Shown here one piece after another: positions 32,195 through 42,186 of a stretch of 64,000 bases of DNA (position 1 is the first letter of the stretch; each line of letters opens with the position of its first letter). Location of the stretch: NCBI RefSeq assembly GCF_004193775.1, contig NC_041007.1, positions 26,625,323-26,689,322 of the forward strand, read 5' to 3'. The stretch comes from Glycine soja (Eukaryota > Streptophyta > Magnoliopsida > Fabales > Fabaceae). The translations under genes were made by a program, and so were the position numbers. A model generated the notes under the pieces. It did not search any database and was not told the DNA's origin. It saw only the letters and a program-made list of their open reading frames with translations.

Positions 32195-33137
32195 TAGGAC
32201 TTCATCCAGCTCATGTTTGTCGCCAGTTTCATCATCCACCACCCTTTTCTTCTCTGGCTTCTCACGTTCATTGTTGTTAAACCCATATTTATGCTCTCTT
32301 CCCTTCATGTCTTGTTTTATCACAACTTTAGCTGAATCTCCCATCTTCAACATAGTTGAATCTTCTGTCTCATTGTCCAATGACACACTTTGATGGCCTA
32401 TATCTCTTTTCTTCGTATGTTCTAGTGCTTCAGCTTCAGAATGCATAAAGCAATCAGAATTTTCCAGTGATCACCAAAGGCTTCTACATCAGCATTGACA
32501 CTCTCCACCCTCTTTGGTTTATGCTTCTGTGTTTTCTTCCGTGCCTCCTCATTATAAATCTCAGCTTTATTCGAGGTTGCACTAGAACGATCACCATAAA
32601 TCTGTGCTTCTTCCTCGTCTATCAGGTCAATATCTTTCCTTTCAACTTTTGTTTTGTAAATTACAGTGTAGTTTTCAAAAGCAAAGGTGAAACGAAAGAT
32701 ATTGAGCTGGTAGAGGAGGAACAGGCACGGATTGGTGCTGATCCTTCTAGTGGGACCTCCAATAAATCTGAGAATTATAAGGAGGAAACATGGAAGAAAA
32801 CACAGAAGCATAAACCAAAGAGGGTGGAGAGTGTCAACGCTGATGCAGAAGCCTTTGGTGATGATTGGAAAATTCTGATTGCTCTATGCATTGTGAAGCT
32901 GAAGCAGCAGAACATACGAACAAAAGAGATACAGGCCATCAAAATGTGGCATTGGACAATAAGACATGAGATTCAACTATGCTGAAGATGGGAGATTCAG
33001 CTAAAGTTGTGATAAAACAAGACATGAAGGGAAGAAGGCATAAATATGGGTTTAACAACAATGAATGTGAGAAGGCACAGAAGAAAAGGGTGGTGGATGA
33101 TGAAACTGCCGACAAACATCAGCTGGATGAAGTCCTA
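32195..33137. repeat. Near-spacerless palindrome, arms about 470 bp (centre about 32666)
   Basis: The left arm read on the minus strand and the right arm read on the plus strand both contain the words AAACCAAAGAGGGTGGAGAG, AAAATTCTGATTGCT, GATGGGAGATTCAGCTAAAG and GCTGGATGAAGTCCTA, at mirror positions about a common centre near 32666. By eye the arms are roughly 88-92% alike, including the central 50 bp, so there is almost no loop. Confidence 0.93.
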
Positions 33138-33330
33138 TGAAGATCCTCCTCATTCTCAAAGAGGGGAACGAGCAACAATTTGAAGGTTGTATATTCAGGA
33201 ACTAAAGAATTCAAAATAACTAGTAATAAGAGGGATTTGTTTTTGGGATTTTCTGAGCACCAAGAGCGGCTACGCAAGAAGTTTGCACTTGAGGAGGGAA
33301 GGATATTTGCAGCTAATGAACAAGTTTCTT
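32690..33330 (+). pseudogene. Fragment of an unidentified gene, present as folded-back copies in the CACTA element
   Basis: The plus strand reads KKTQKHKPKRVESVNADAEAFGDDW, then in another frame GDSAKVVIKQDMKGRRHKYGFNNN and RVVDDET, then KRGTSNNLKVV and GFSEHQERLRKK...EEGRIFAANEQVS, ending with TAA at about 33329. Frames shift and stops occur, so it is not coding as it stands. It lies between the TNP2 gene and the second gene, where CACTA elements often carry captured sequence. I do not recognise the family. The product would be very basic and lysine-rich with acidic patches. Parts are repeated in inverted form on both sides (left copy 32195-32640, right copy 33463-33702). Confidence 0.6.
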
Positions 33331-33702
33331 AACTATTTGTCCTTAAGATTTTACTATTTCTTTTTGTTAATATGTAAATATAAATGGTATAAGGGTATTC
33401 CGTAAAAACATGGTCTATATTTACTTCTAAGATTGTTAGGGGTAAAAATGACCATGTCCCTATGGCATAGCCTTATATTATTTATATTTACATATAAGAA
33501 AAAAAACAGTAAAATCTGAAGGACAAATAGTTAAGAAACTTGTTCATTAGCTGCAAATATCCTTCCCTCCTCAAGTGCAAGCTTCTTGCGTAGCCGCTCT
33601 TGGTGCTCAGAAAATCCCAAAAAAAAATCCCTCTTATTACTAGCTATTTTGAATTCTTTAGTTCCTAAATGTACAACCTTCAAATTGTTGCTCGTTCCCC
33701 TC
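33161..33702. repeat. Second palindrome, arms about 250 bp, loop about 38 bp (centre about 33431)
   Basis: GAGGGGAACGAGCAACAATT (33161) pairs with the reverse complement ending at 33702, and AGTTTCTTAACTATTTGTCC (33323) with the copy ending at 33540. Mirror positions fit one centre throughout. Mismatches are few in the outer arms and more frequent near the loop. Confidence 0.93.
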
Positions 33703-33962
33703 TTTCTTTTCTGCAAAAAAGAAAATCAAATGCTGTGAAAACATGGATGAAGTCCTAAGAAAATCAATATCAAAGAAAACATGGATGAAATCACAATTAA
33801 AAAGCACAACTACCTATCTTTCAGAGTCCTTTGGTTAATTTGTCTTGTCTCCTTATGTAGTGGGGTTTTGTTTAATAATGTTTTACTTTTGCCTTCCAAA
33901 AAAAACTTATCACTAATCCTCTTTTCATTAATCCAATTTTGTATGTTATTGTATAAAAGATC

Positions 33963-36021
33963 ATGGGTTCTCCACCTGCCTCCACTCCTCCTCCTCCTCC
34001 TCCTCCTCCTCCTCCTCCTCCTCCTCCTTCTCCTCCTCGTCCTCCTCCTACTTCGGACGCATCGGCTTCAACGCCTGCCGTGAAGCGGACACGCAAAGCC
34101 TCACACCTACGATCATTGTCCACTAGACCACCTGGTGTTGAGAGACCAGTGGTGCATGTTGATCCTGCTACAGGGAAGGCCGACGGTCCCCACAAGAAGA
34201 AATTAAGAATATATTTGGGGATTGTGGCACGTGATAAGGTGGACATCACCTACGAGAACTGGAAGGAGGTCCCTACTGCTCAGAAGGACCTGATTTGGGA
34301 GGATATTTAGGTATTTCTCTTTTCTTATTTGATTGTGTGTAATTAATAGCCAAAAAATTTCATTATTGTAACAAATAAACTTTGTTTCATGTTGTCAGGC
34401 GGAATTTGATATCCCAGAGGCTTCTGACAGTAGGACGAAAAGGAAGTTACTACAGACCGCGGGGGAGAGATGGAGGCAGTTTAAATCAGACCTCACGAGG
34501 AAATGGGCCCTTACAGCCGATCAGGACGGTGTCGAGGACACTGTCTTTGACAAATACGGCATCAGCAAGGAAAAGTGGGCCCAGTTTTGCCAGACTCGCA
34601 GAGACCCTTCTTGGGAGGTATGTTCCTTTGCCATTTAAGTTGTTTTTCATATTAAACATGATGTTGTTATACTTCATTCTACCCATTTCAAACATTATTG
34701 TTTAATTTTTTCAGGATGTGCGCATGAAGGCACAGGCCATCCAGAAGCAGAATACTGCCCCCCATGTTTTGTCTCGTGGGGGTTATGATTATTTGGAGCA
34801 GAAGCTCCTGGCTGAGAAGACCAAGAAGAAGCTGCAGGAAGCTGCATAGTCAGGAAGCGTTGATGGCGTCATCAACCCTCCATCCCTGGTCAGACGCCAC
34901 GTGAAGTGGAAGATGGCCTGCACAAAGAAGACAGGGGAGATGACGATTGAGGCCGCAAAGGAAATCGCTGAGAAGATTGTAAGTCATTTTCAACTAACCA
35001 TTACAATTATGTTTGAATATTTTGAGAATGCCATGTACCACTGTGTGTTTTCTGTGTAGGATTCGTTTGAGGAGCAGGCCACATAGGGATCGTTCGTCCC
35101 CCACGGATGTCAGGATGTTCTGGCCGTTGCTATTGGACGTCCAGAGCACCCTGGACGTGTCCGTGCTGCTGGAGCCGGTGTCACCATCAAGCAATACTTT
35201 GGATCGGCTCCACGGACGTCCCGCATCGCTTCCTCCCTGCCTCCTGACGAATTACAGCAGCTGACCCAGCAGATCAGGGACCAGCTAGAGGAGTCCATCA
35301 CAGAGAAAGTGACGAGGCAGGTCATGGCATCCTTCAGCCAGCTTCAGTCAGAGATGCAATCTCAGGCACCTCCTGAGCCTCTGGTTGGTCCTGGTCCCTC
35401 CGGTCCTCGGGTGAGCACAAAGGGGAGTTGTGTTGATCCCTCAGGAAACGATCCTGAGACGGGTGACTCTGACAGGTGCGGCTTGTACATAGAAGCAGAT
35501 CCTGCCCGCCTGGTTGCCGTGTTGAGAGTTTATGAGGGATGAACTCTTGTTCATAACACTCCTTTGTTGCCTGGCCTAGTAAAGGTGAGTGTGGACGAGG
35601 TTAAAGATGCAGATGCTCCAGTTCCTGTACCCACTGCTGAGGTTTCCTTAGTGGGGCCGGCACTTCACACCTTCCTTGCTTGGCTGACACATCTGATCAA
35701 GTCTTTATCACACCAGGTACTTATTGTCCTTACTATATGTTTCTTCTTTTTAAATTAATTCATTAAGCGTGCCTTAAATTTGGCTATTTAACTTTGTTTC
35801 ATGAACAGGTAGCTGTGTCTCCACCAAAACCACCTCCGAAGCCCGATCCAGAGGTTGATGATCCGCTTTATCTGATGACATTGACCATCCCAGAGCTTTT
35901 CTTGAGGCCTTATAAGCTTTTCTTGACCAGATTTCCCCCTGTACATAAAGCACGAAGACCTCTCCGAAATTGCACACGGTGGTCAATGTCTCAACATATC
36001 AGTGTTACAGTTGTGGATTCT
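33963..36021 (+). pseudogene. CACTA second gene, 5' exons: transposase_24 (Ptta/En/Spm) domain and start of ULP1-like part
   Basis: From ATG 33963 (MGSPPAST, then a poly-Pro run coded by CCT repeats). Exons by splice signs are 33963-34310, 34399-34617, 34714-34978, 35060-35716 and 35809-36021, all with GT/AG borders. The second and third exons give the plant transposase (Ptta/En/Spm, Pfam Transposase_24) motif with ERWRQFKSDLTRKW and KWAQFCQTRRDPSW; later exons have a charged Gln-rich part (QLTQQIRDQLEESITEKVTRQ). Three stops are TAG at 34308, 34847 and 35084, all at sites where CAG is expected. TGA at about 35540 and a frameshift near 35920 also occur. The intron starting 36022 is the one filled by Ogre B. 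Confidence 0.85.
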
Positions 36022-36051
36022 GTAAGTCTTTATATAAAAGGCTTTTATTTA

Positions 36052-36056
36052 CCTAA
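36052..36056 (+). other. Left target-site duplication of Ogre B (CCTAA)
   Basis: CCTAA precedes the LTR edge TGTCGCAACC at 36057 and recurs at 56167-56171 after the other edge. Confidence 0.95.
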
Positions 36057-37706
36057 TGTCGCAACCTACCCTTCGGCGGGAGGGCGACGCGTGACTCGCG
36101 GGATGCGTGTTCCACGAAAGGAATATGCGCGGAGTCGCCACCAACGTTTATTTGAGGAAAACGTCGGAAAAACCGGAAAAGACGCGATCTACGAACTTTT
36201 AAGTGAAAGGTTCGGGAGTTGTATTTACGCACGGGGAAGGTATTAGCACCCCATACGTCCGCCCCAAGGGACGGCAGCCTTTAATCGAATGTGCAAACAT
36301 GACTTTGATTTTTTATGTTCCCTTTTTATGTCTCTATATCCTTTATACCCTTTTTATATTTTCTCTTTTTGTGGTCGACAAGGGTGTTTCCCTTTGCTCC
36401 TACGTATTCCTCAATTTGGGATGAGAAAATCAGACCTACGTAGTTCTTTTTTATCAAGTGATTCTTTTTTACTTTAAGAGGTGATCATTTTAAGGCGTTG
36501 GACCTTAAAAATGATCCATTTTACTTAGTGAGAAAATGAAATGACAAACTTCAAAAGCCTATTTTTATGGACGAGCTTGACTAGGCGAATTGATTTTAGC
36601 CTTTAGTTTCACTTTAGTTATTAATCAATTCGATTAAGAATGAGAAATCCCAAAGAGAAAACGTCCGATTGATTTTCCGCTTTATTTTACTAAAAGATGT
36701 CTTTTTGATTATTATATTATTTTTTACCTCTTTCTGATTTCCGACGTGGTTACGGCACGACCGAACGGTCGGAATTTATTTTAACCGAAGTTAATGGATA
36801 ATACAATTCAAACGTTCGGTGGAAATTTATTTTATTTTTAAGTTAAGCGAGAAATGACTTAAGTAAAATGGCTTAAGCACGTCAACAGGGGGTATAAAAA
36901 GTAAACAAAACGAGAATAAAAATGCACGAAACACAATGTGGACCACTACGGGTACATAGAATGAATCGAAAAGCTTGGTTCGAGGTACTTACCCGTTGAA
37001 GATCGAAGAACGATGAATAACGAATGAAGAACGTCGAAGAACGGTTGAAACCTTTGCGAAATTCTTCACGGAAAACGTTACGGAAACGTTTCGGAAGCGC
37101 CTCGGCTTAGATTTTCTTCACGGAAACGATTTTTCCAAGCAAATTCGAAAGAGAGAGAAGTGCCAAAGGGGCTGAACCCTTTTCTTCTTCACTTCCTCCC
37201 CTATTTATAGCAAAATAGGGGAGGTGGTTGCCGCCCAGCTCGCCCAGGCGAGCCAGGTTGCTTCCTCCAGAAGCAACAGCCTTCTGGAGGAATATTCTGG
37301 AGGGCCCAAGTGGGCCTGGGTGCTATTTGCACCCCCATTTTTACTAAGTACACCCCCCTCTGCTTTTTTTGGTGATTCTTTTTTCGTAAATTTACGGAAA
37401 CTTACGAATTTTGTAACGATACTCGTTTTCTTTCCGTAATGTTACGGAACCTTGCGGATTACATAATCATCCCCTTTTTGACTTACGGAATGTTACGGAA
37501 CCTCACTTAATTATGCAACGATGCTTCCATTTGATTTCTGGTGTGTCACGGAAACTTACGAATTGTGCATCAATATATTTTTGGTTTTTCGGCATGTCCT
37601 GGAATTTCACAAATTGCCTAATGATGGGTACCAAGCACCTCACAAGGACCAAAGAAAGGTCGCATGTCATCAAGCAAAGGTCCCCGGACGAAATTAGGGT
37701 ATGACA
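36057..37706 (-). repeat. 3' LTR of Ogre B
   Basis: 1650 bp; minus-strand TGTCATACCC to GGTTGCGACA. It has one AGCTCGCCTGGGCGAGC palindrome (about 37238-37253) where the other LTR has two. TATA (minus) is at 37202-37209 and a GTAAGT donor-like site (minus) at 36987-36992. Confidence 0.95.
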
Positions 37707-37728
37707 GTTGCCCCTCTTTACTTGTCTT
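37707..37728 (-). other. Polypurine tract of Ogre B
   Basis: On the minus strand AAGACAAGTAAAGAGGGGCA lies directly before the 3' LTR start, as in Ogre A. Confidence 0.8.
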
Positions 37729-37839
37729 TTATTGGAGATAAAAGGAAAGTAAAGATAAGACACTAATTTCGTTCCTCTCGATTTGACGAGAGTCGCGGGT
37801 GACCATAAAATCTCCACATGCAAATGACTTGTTGCTCCC

Positions 37840-37945
37840 GGAATTTCACAAATTGCCTAATGATGGGTGCCAAGCACCTCACAAGGACCAAAGAAAGGTC
37901 GCATGTCATCAAGCAAAGGTCCCCGGACGAAAATTAGTGTATGAC
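37840..37945 (-). repeat. Extra copy of the LTR 5' end upstream of Ogre B 3' LTR
   Basis: The block with AATTTCACAAATTGCCTAAT through TCAAGCAAAGGTCCCCGGAC repeats the first about 115 bp of the LTR, separated from the LTR by the PPT and a CGAGAGTCGCGGGTGACC spacer. Confidence 0.9.
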
Positions 37946-38104
37946 ACTAATTTCGCTCCTCTCGGTTGACGAGAGTCGCGGGTGACCATGAAATTTCCGC
38001 ATGTAAATGACTTGTTGTTCCCGGAGGAACAAAAGGTGCAGAAGACTATGTCAGCCTCTGCATGCTATCAAGCGTTCTGTCTTACAGATAGCAAAAGAAT
38101 GTTT

Positions 38105-38745
38105 ATACGGATAACCACTCGGGTATTTCCGCGTATCATCGGGCCCGCCGCCTCTGGATGATACAAGGGTGCAGAATGACCAAATTTGGTCTCTGCTTGT
38201 CATCGGGCCCGCCGCCTCTGGATGACAAAAGGGTGCGGATAACCGTAAGGTATCTCCGCGTATCATCGGGCCCGCCGCCTCTGGATGATACAAGGGTGCA
38301 GAATGACCAAACTTGGTCTCTGCTTGTCATCGGGCCCGCCGCCTCTGGATGATACAAGGGTGCAGAATGACCAAACTTGGTCTCTACTTGTCATCGGGCC
38401 CGCCGCCTCTAGATGACAAAAGGGTGCGGATAACCGTAAGGTATCTCCGCGTATCATCGGGCCCGCCGCCTCTGGATGATACAAGGGTGCAGAATGACCA
38501 AACTTGGTCTCTGCTTGTCATCGGGCCCGCCGCCTCTGGATGACAAAAGGGTGCGGATAACCGTAAGGTATCTCCGCGTATCATCGGGCCCGCCGCCTCT
38601 GGATGATACAAGGGTGCAGAATGACCAAACTTGGTCTCTGCTTGTCATCGGGCCCGCCGCCTCTGGATGACAAAAGGGTGCGGATAACCGTAAGGTATCT
38701 CCGCGTATCATCGGGCCCGCCGCCTCTGGATGATACAAGGGTACA
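38105..38745 (-). repeat. Stem-loop array in Ogre B 3' region
   Basis: The core CGGGCCCGCCGCCTCTG recurs about ten times. Around it the arms are either GTATCATC with GATGATAC or TTGTCATC with GATGACAA, each self-complementary. The alternating spacers are GGGTGCGGATAACCGTAAGG-type and GTGCAGAATGACCAAACTTGG-type. Confidence 0.92.
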
Positions 38746-39778
38746 TGTCACATGACCTCAGGGTCAGTATGACAAAGATTATGGGGCGGCCGACAAAAGC
38801 AAGGCTCTTGCTCCTACGTATCCTCCAATGAGGAATTCAGACCTACGTAGTTCTTGATAATTTGTGAGACTTGAAAAGTCTCCATCGGAAAATGCTGACA
38901 TCTCCGGAAAGGGCGCAGATGACCATATTGGTCTCTGCTCGTGAATCACACTTGGGGTCACTGAATGACGAGGTGCGGATAACCGTAAGGTGTCTCCGCG
39001 GGCTACCAGCTCTTGAGTCATGGCAACAAAAGGCGGTGTGGTCGACAAAAGCGAGGCTCTTGCTCCTACGTATCCTCCAATGAGGAACTCAGACCTACGT
39101 AGTTCTGGATAACTTGTGAGATTTGAAAAAGTCTCGGTGTTTTCTCCACTAAAATGCAAACATGCTTTAGCAAGGAGACAAATATTCCAACTGATTTAGA
39201 GCAGCATATGCTTTTTTGAGTGAAAAACAATGCGTCTACCGGGGAAGGAGAGTCTGCTGATGAAATCTCCCATAACCATAAATGAGATTTTGGATGTTAG
39301 CATTTCGTTTCTAAATGATCATTTAGAGGAAACACTGGGTTCGACAAAAATAGAAGAAATCCACTCAAAGTGTATCAATCTCGCACAGGTAAGTGTTTCA
39401 TCCTAATTCCGAACCATAGATATGTCATGACTTGACTTTGCAAATTATTTCCTATCAAATCAAAAATTACACGCGTGATCATGGATCAATAGGGCTTCCC
39501 TTGGGAATGGGTTCTTTTGGTGGTTTCTTCTTTCGGCTTTTGTGTGTTTTTGGCTTTTGATTTTTCTGGCTTTTTTCTTTTTCTGTTTTTGTTTAGTGCG
39601 GGGCGAGAAAAAAAAAGTCGCTAGCGCACGGGATTTTGGTTGGTAATCAAAGGGAGAAGACTATTTTAGGTCGTGGTTCCCTTTCCTTCTTTTTTCGTTC
39701 ATTTGGTGACAATTCTGTATTGTTCAGATATTGTCCGGTCCAAAGACCTCTCTGCATATTTCTTCTGTTTTTCCTTCG

Positions 39779-39822
39779 ATCCCCGATCAGGGGCTTTCTT
39801 TCCTTCTTCTTCTTCTTCTTCT

Positions 39823-39866
<44 letters not shown>

Positions 39867-40680
39867 CTCCCATTCTTTGATTGGGAATTTTCTTTCTTTT
39901 CTTTTTGCTTTCTCCCACTCTTTGATTGGGAATTTCCTTTCTTTTTTTTTTTGCTTTCTCTTTGATTGGAAATTTTCCTTCTTTTCTTTTTTGCTTCCGA
40001 GGGTAAGGATTGACATTCTCACCCTAGGTCAAGGTTTATGGTGAGTCAGGATTTTGGCTCAAGGTTTGTAGAATGGCTAGACATGATACATGTCGGGGTT
40101 TGGTTTGGTTCAAGGATAAAAGGGATGCCCCACATTATTTCCATGACACAAATGCAAAACTGATGATTTAGAAACTTTATGCAAAACTGGCCACGCATGC
40201 ACCTATGTGGACACTCAAGTGTCAAACTTTTATGGTCATGTGATGCTAGGGCTCAGGATTCATTTCCTCTATTTTAAATCAACCCAATGTTTCCAAAATA
40301 TGTTCTTTTATCAATTTGTGCATTCATCCGGGTCCATTTCGGGCGTCCGGGGAAATTTCACAGCATTCACCCTTTAGGTGTAGACACGTTTTTTTCTCTT
40401 CAAAAATCGGTTATGATCAATGAATTTTTTTTCGAAGAAGAGTTGGAAATCATCTCTTTTCAAAAGCATGTCGGTTTTTAGCTAGACAACTTATTTTCTC
40501 TTTTTCCACCTTTTTCCTTACTTGCCTTCTTCTTTTTTCTTATTTGCTCTCTTTTTCTTTACTTGCCCTCTTCTTTTTTCTTATTTGCTCTCTTTTTCTT
40601 TACTTGCCCTCTTCTTTCCCTTTTGTTCTCTTTTCCATTTCATTTTCTTTTCTTTTCTATTTTTATTTTTATCATGATTT
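39779..40680 (-). repeat. Pyrimidine-rich (plus strand) simple and short tandem repeats
   Basis: A CTT run and T run (39806-39860), then about three units with CTCCCACTCTTTGATTGGG (about 39865-40000), and CTTTTTCTTTACTTGCC repeats (about 40515-40615). The middle block is the reverse complement of the Ogre A purine repeat. Confidence 0.85.
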
Positions 40681-40935
40681 TTTTGTTTATTTTACATATA
40701 TACTTTTGGACGATGTTCCTAAACGAAGAACTCTACACGGTTCCAGAATTTCAAACATCATCGATAGTAATGATATATAAATACTAACGCAACAATCTAA
40801 ACAAAAATGTATGCGCTGTACAAATGACAATCGAAACAACAAAAACAAACATTAGTCTCTCAAGTCAAAACAATAACATAGAATAAAAATGACAAAAGAA
40901 ATATGAAAGAAAACATGAATCTGGGGATCTCCCAG

Positions 40936-42186
40936 TCACGTATCTCCACTCCCTCCCAAGAAGTCAAGCAAATCGGCCATCTCCTCATCCTCGTGGGCTT
41001 CTTCTCCATCGCCGGGAGCTTCTGGGGGTGCCTCTCCTGCTTGGGCCTCGGGCCAATCTCCGGGCCATGCAACCTCTGCCCTGAACTGGTCTGGAGTAGG
41101 GCATGAAAAAGAAGCGAAGCCCTGGCTCTGCATGCTAAGGCTCATCTGGTACAGACAATCATGGGTCCGTACATGTGCTCGGTGGTTGGCCGCCTGCTGG
41201 CGAACCAAATGCCGTAAATACTGCTCCATGTCGAATGCCCCAGCCTGGCCAGCCTGATGAGGTGGTGGGGGCGCGCCTGCGGCCTATGGAGCATCACCCT
41301 GAGCCTGTCTCTGGGTACAGTACTTCTCAATAAAAGCCCGGGTGATGGGCGGCCGAATCACCTTGGTAGGTGCAACGGGGACTCCGAACGACTGGCAGAG
41401 TCCTGTGATCAGTGCAGGGAATCCCAGGGCCCTGTTGGACTTATCTGGGTCCAAAGGGTGCCTAGTGGGCGCCATACCTGCAAAAATATAGATGGCATCA
41501 GCGATCAACTGAGCCACATGGATGCTCATCCGTGTCAGGATGGCGTACACCAGCTGGCACTTCGGCATGGGGAGGTCGGAATTATGATCGGTGGGCAGGA
41601 TGTTGCTAAGGAGCAACGTCATCCATATCTGGGTCAGGGTGGTCATGTTGGTGCGCATGATTCGCACTCGCCTCCCTGCAGCAGTCCGGGAAAAATCCTG
41701 TCCCGGTATACATAGCAGCTGGGCGATGGCCTCCTCATCGAACCCGTCAGACCGGTTCCTCCTCTGGCCATACTCACATTCCTGGCCCTCTTCCAACACC
41801 AACGGATATCCTAGGAGTTGGCCGATAGCGTCGGCATCAAACGGGATCCACTAACCCCTTACCCAGGATCTCATGTCACGCACGCCCTCCTCTGTTGGCC
41901 AAGCATTGGCATAAAACTCAAGGACTATTTCTGGATCAAACTTGGCCATGGGAGTAACCAGTGATGCCCACCGCCGGCGCCCTATTTCCTCCTGGAAATC
42001 AGCATACTCGTCGTCCCTGAGCTGGACGCGTCGCTCCCGGAGAAACGACCATCCCTTGATGGCCTCGAAGTGCTGCTGGTGTACAGCACTCCTAAAGCGG
42101 TGACTATCATACTCCGGAGCGGAACTAGTTCCTTCGGCTGCCTTGTCCTTCCTGGACCTCTTTGAGGCAAGCTTCCTCGGGGCCAT
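40936..42186 (-). pseudogene. Ogre 3' ORF: extra gene downstream of pol (putative plant transposon protein type)
   Basis: A single minus-strand frame runs from ATG 42186 (MAPRKLASKRSRKDKAAEG) to the stop at 40936-40938, 416 codons, broken only by TAG at 41851-41853 and TAG at 41284-41286. Parts seen are a basic N-terminus, a middle with SFLRERRVQL, FYANAWPTEEGVRDMRSWVRG, NMTTLTQIWMTLLLSNILP and QLIADAIYIFAG, then a Pro-rich hinge and an acidic tail (DGEEAHEDEEMADLLDFLGG). The middle resembles the family annotated as putative plant transposon protein (Pfam Transposase_32), which is known from gypsy elements; its function is unknown. A pyrimidine tract and GCAG acceptor-like site end 3 bp before the ATG. 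A relic exists in Ogre A. Confidence 0.75.

Larger units (their letters stand above)
37707..40935 (-). other. Ogre B 3' noncoding region
   Basis: No gene. Reading toward lower coordinates it has pyrimidine/purine simple repeats (39779-40680), two TACGTAGG hairpin elements (about 39065 and 38815), a stem-loop array (38105-38745), a partial second copy of the LTR start (about 37840-37945), and the PPT (37707-37728). This mirrors the 3' region of Ogre A and supports one family. Confidence 0.85.

Noticed and set aside
33963..34060. Host proline-rich protein gene
   Set aside because: The poly-Pro is a CCT repeat at the start of the CACTA transposase_24 gene and continues in frame into that domain.
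36203..36477. Small frames in Ogre LTRs (also 9460-9936, 23240-23716, 54644-54918)
   Set aside because: They lie in several overlapping frames, are copied only because the LTRs are copies, and match no family.
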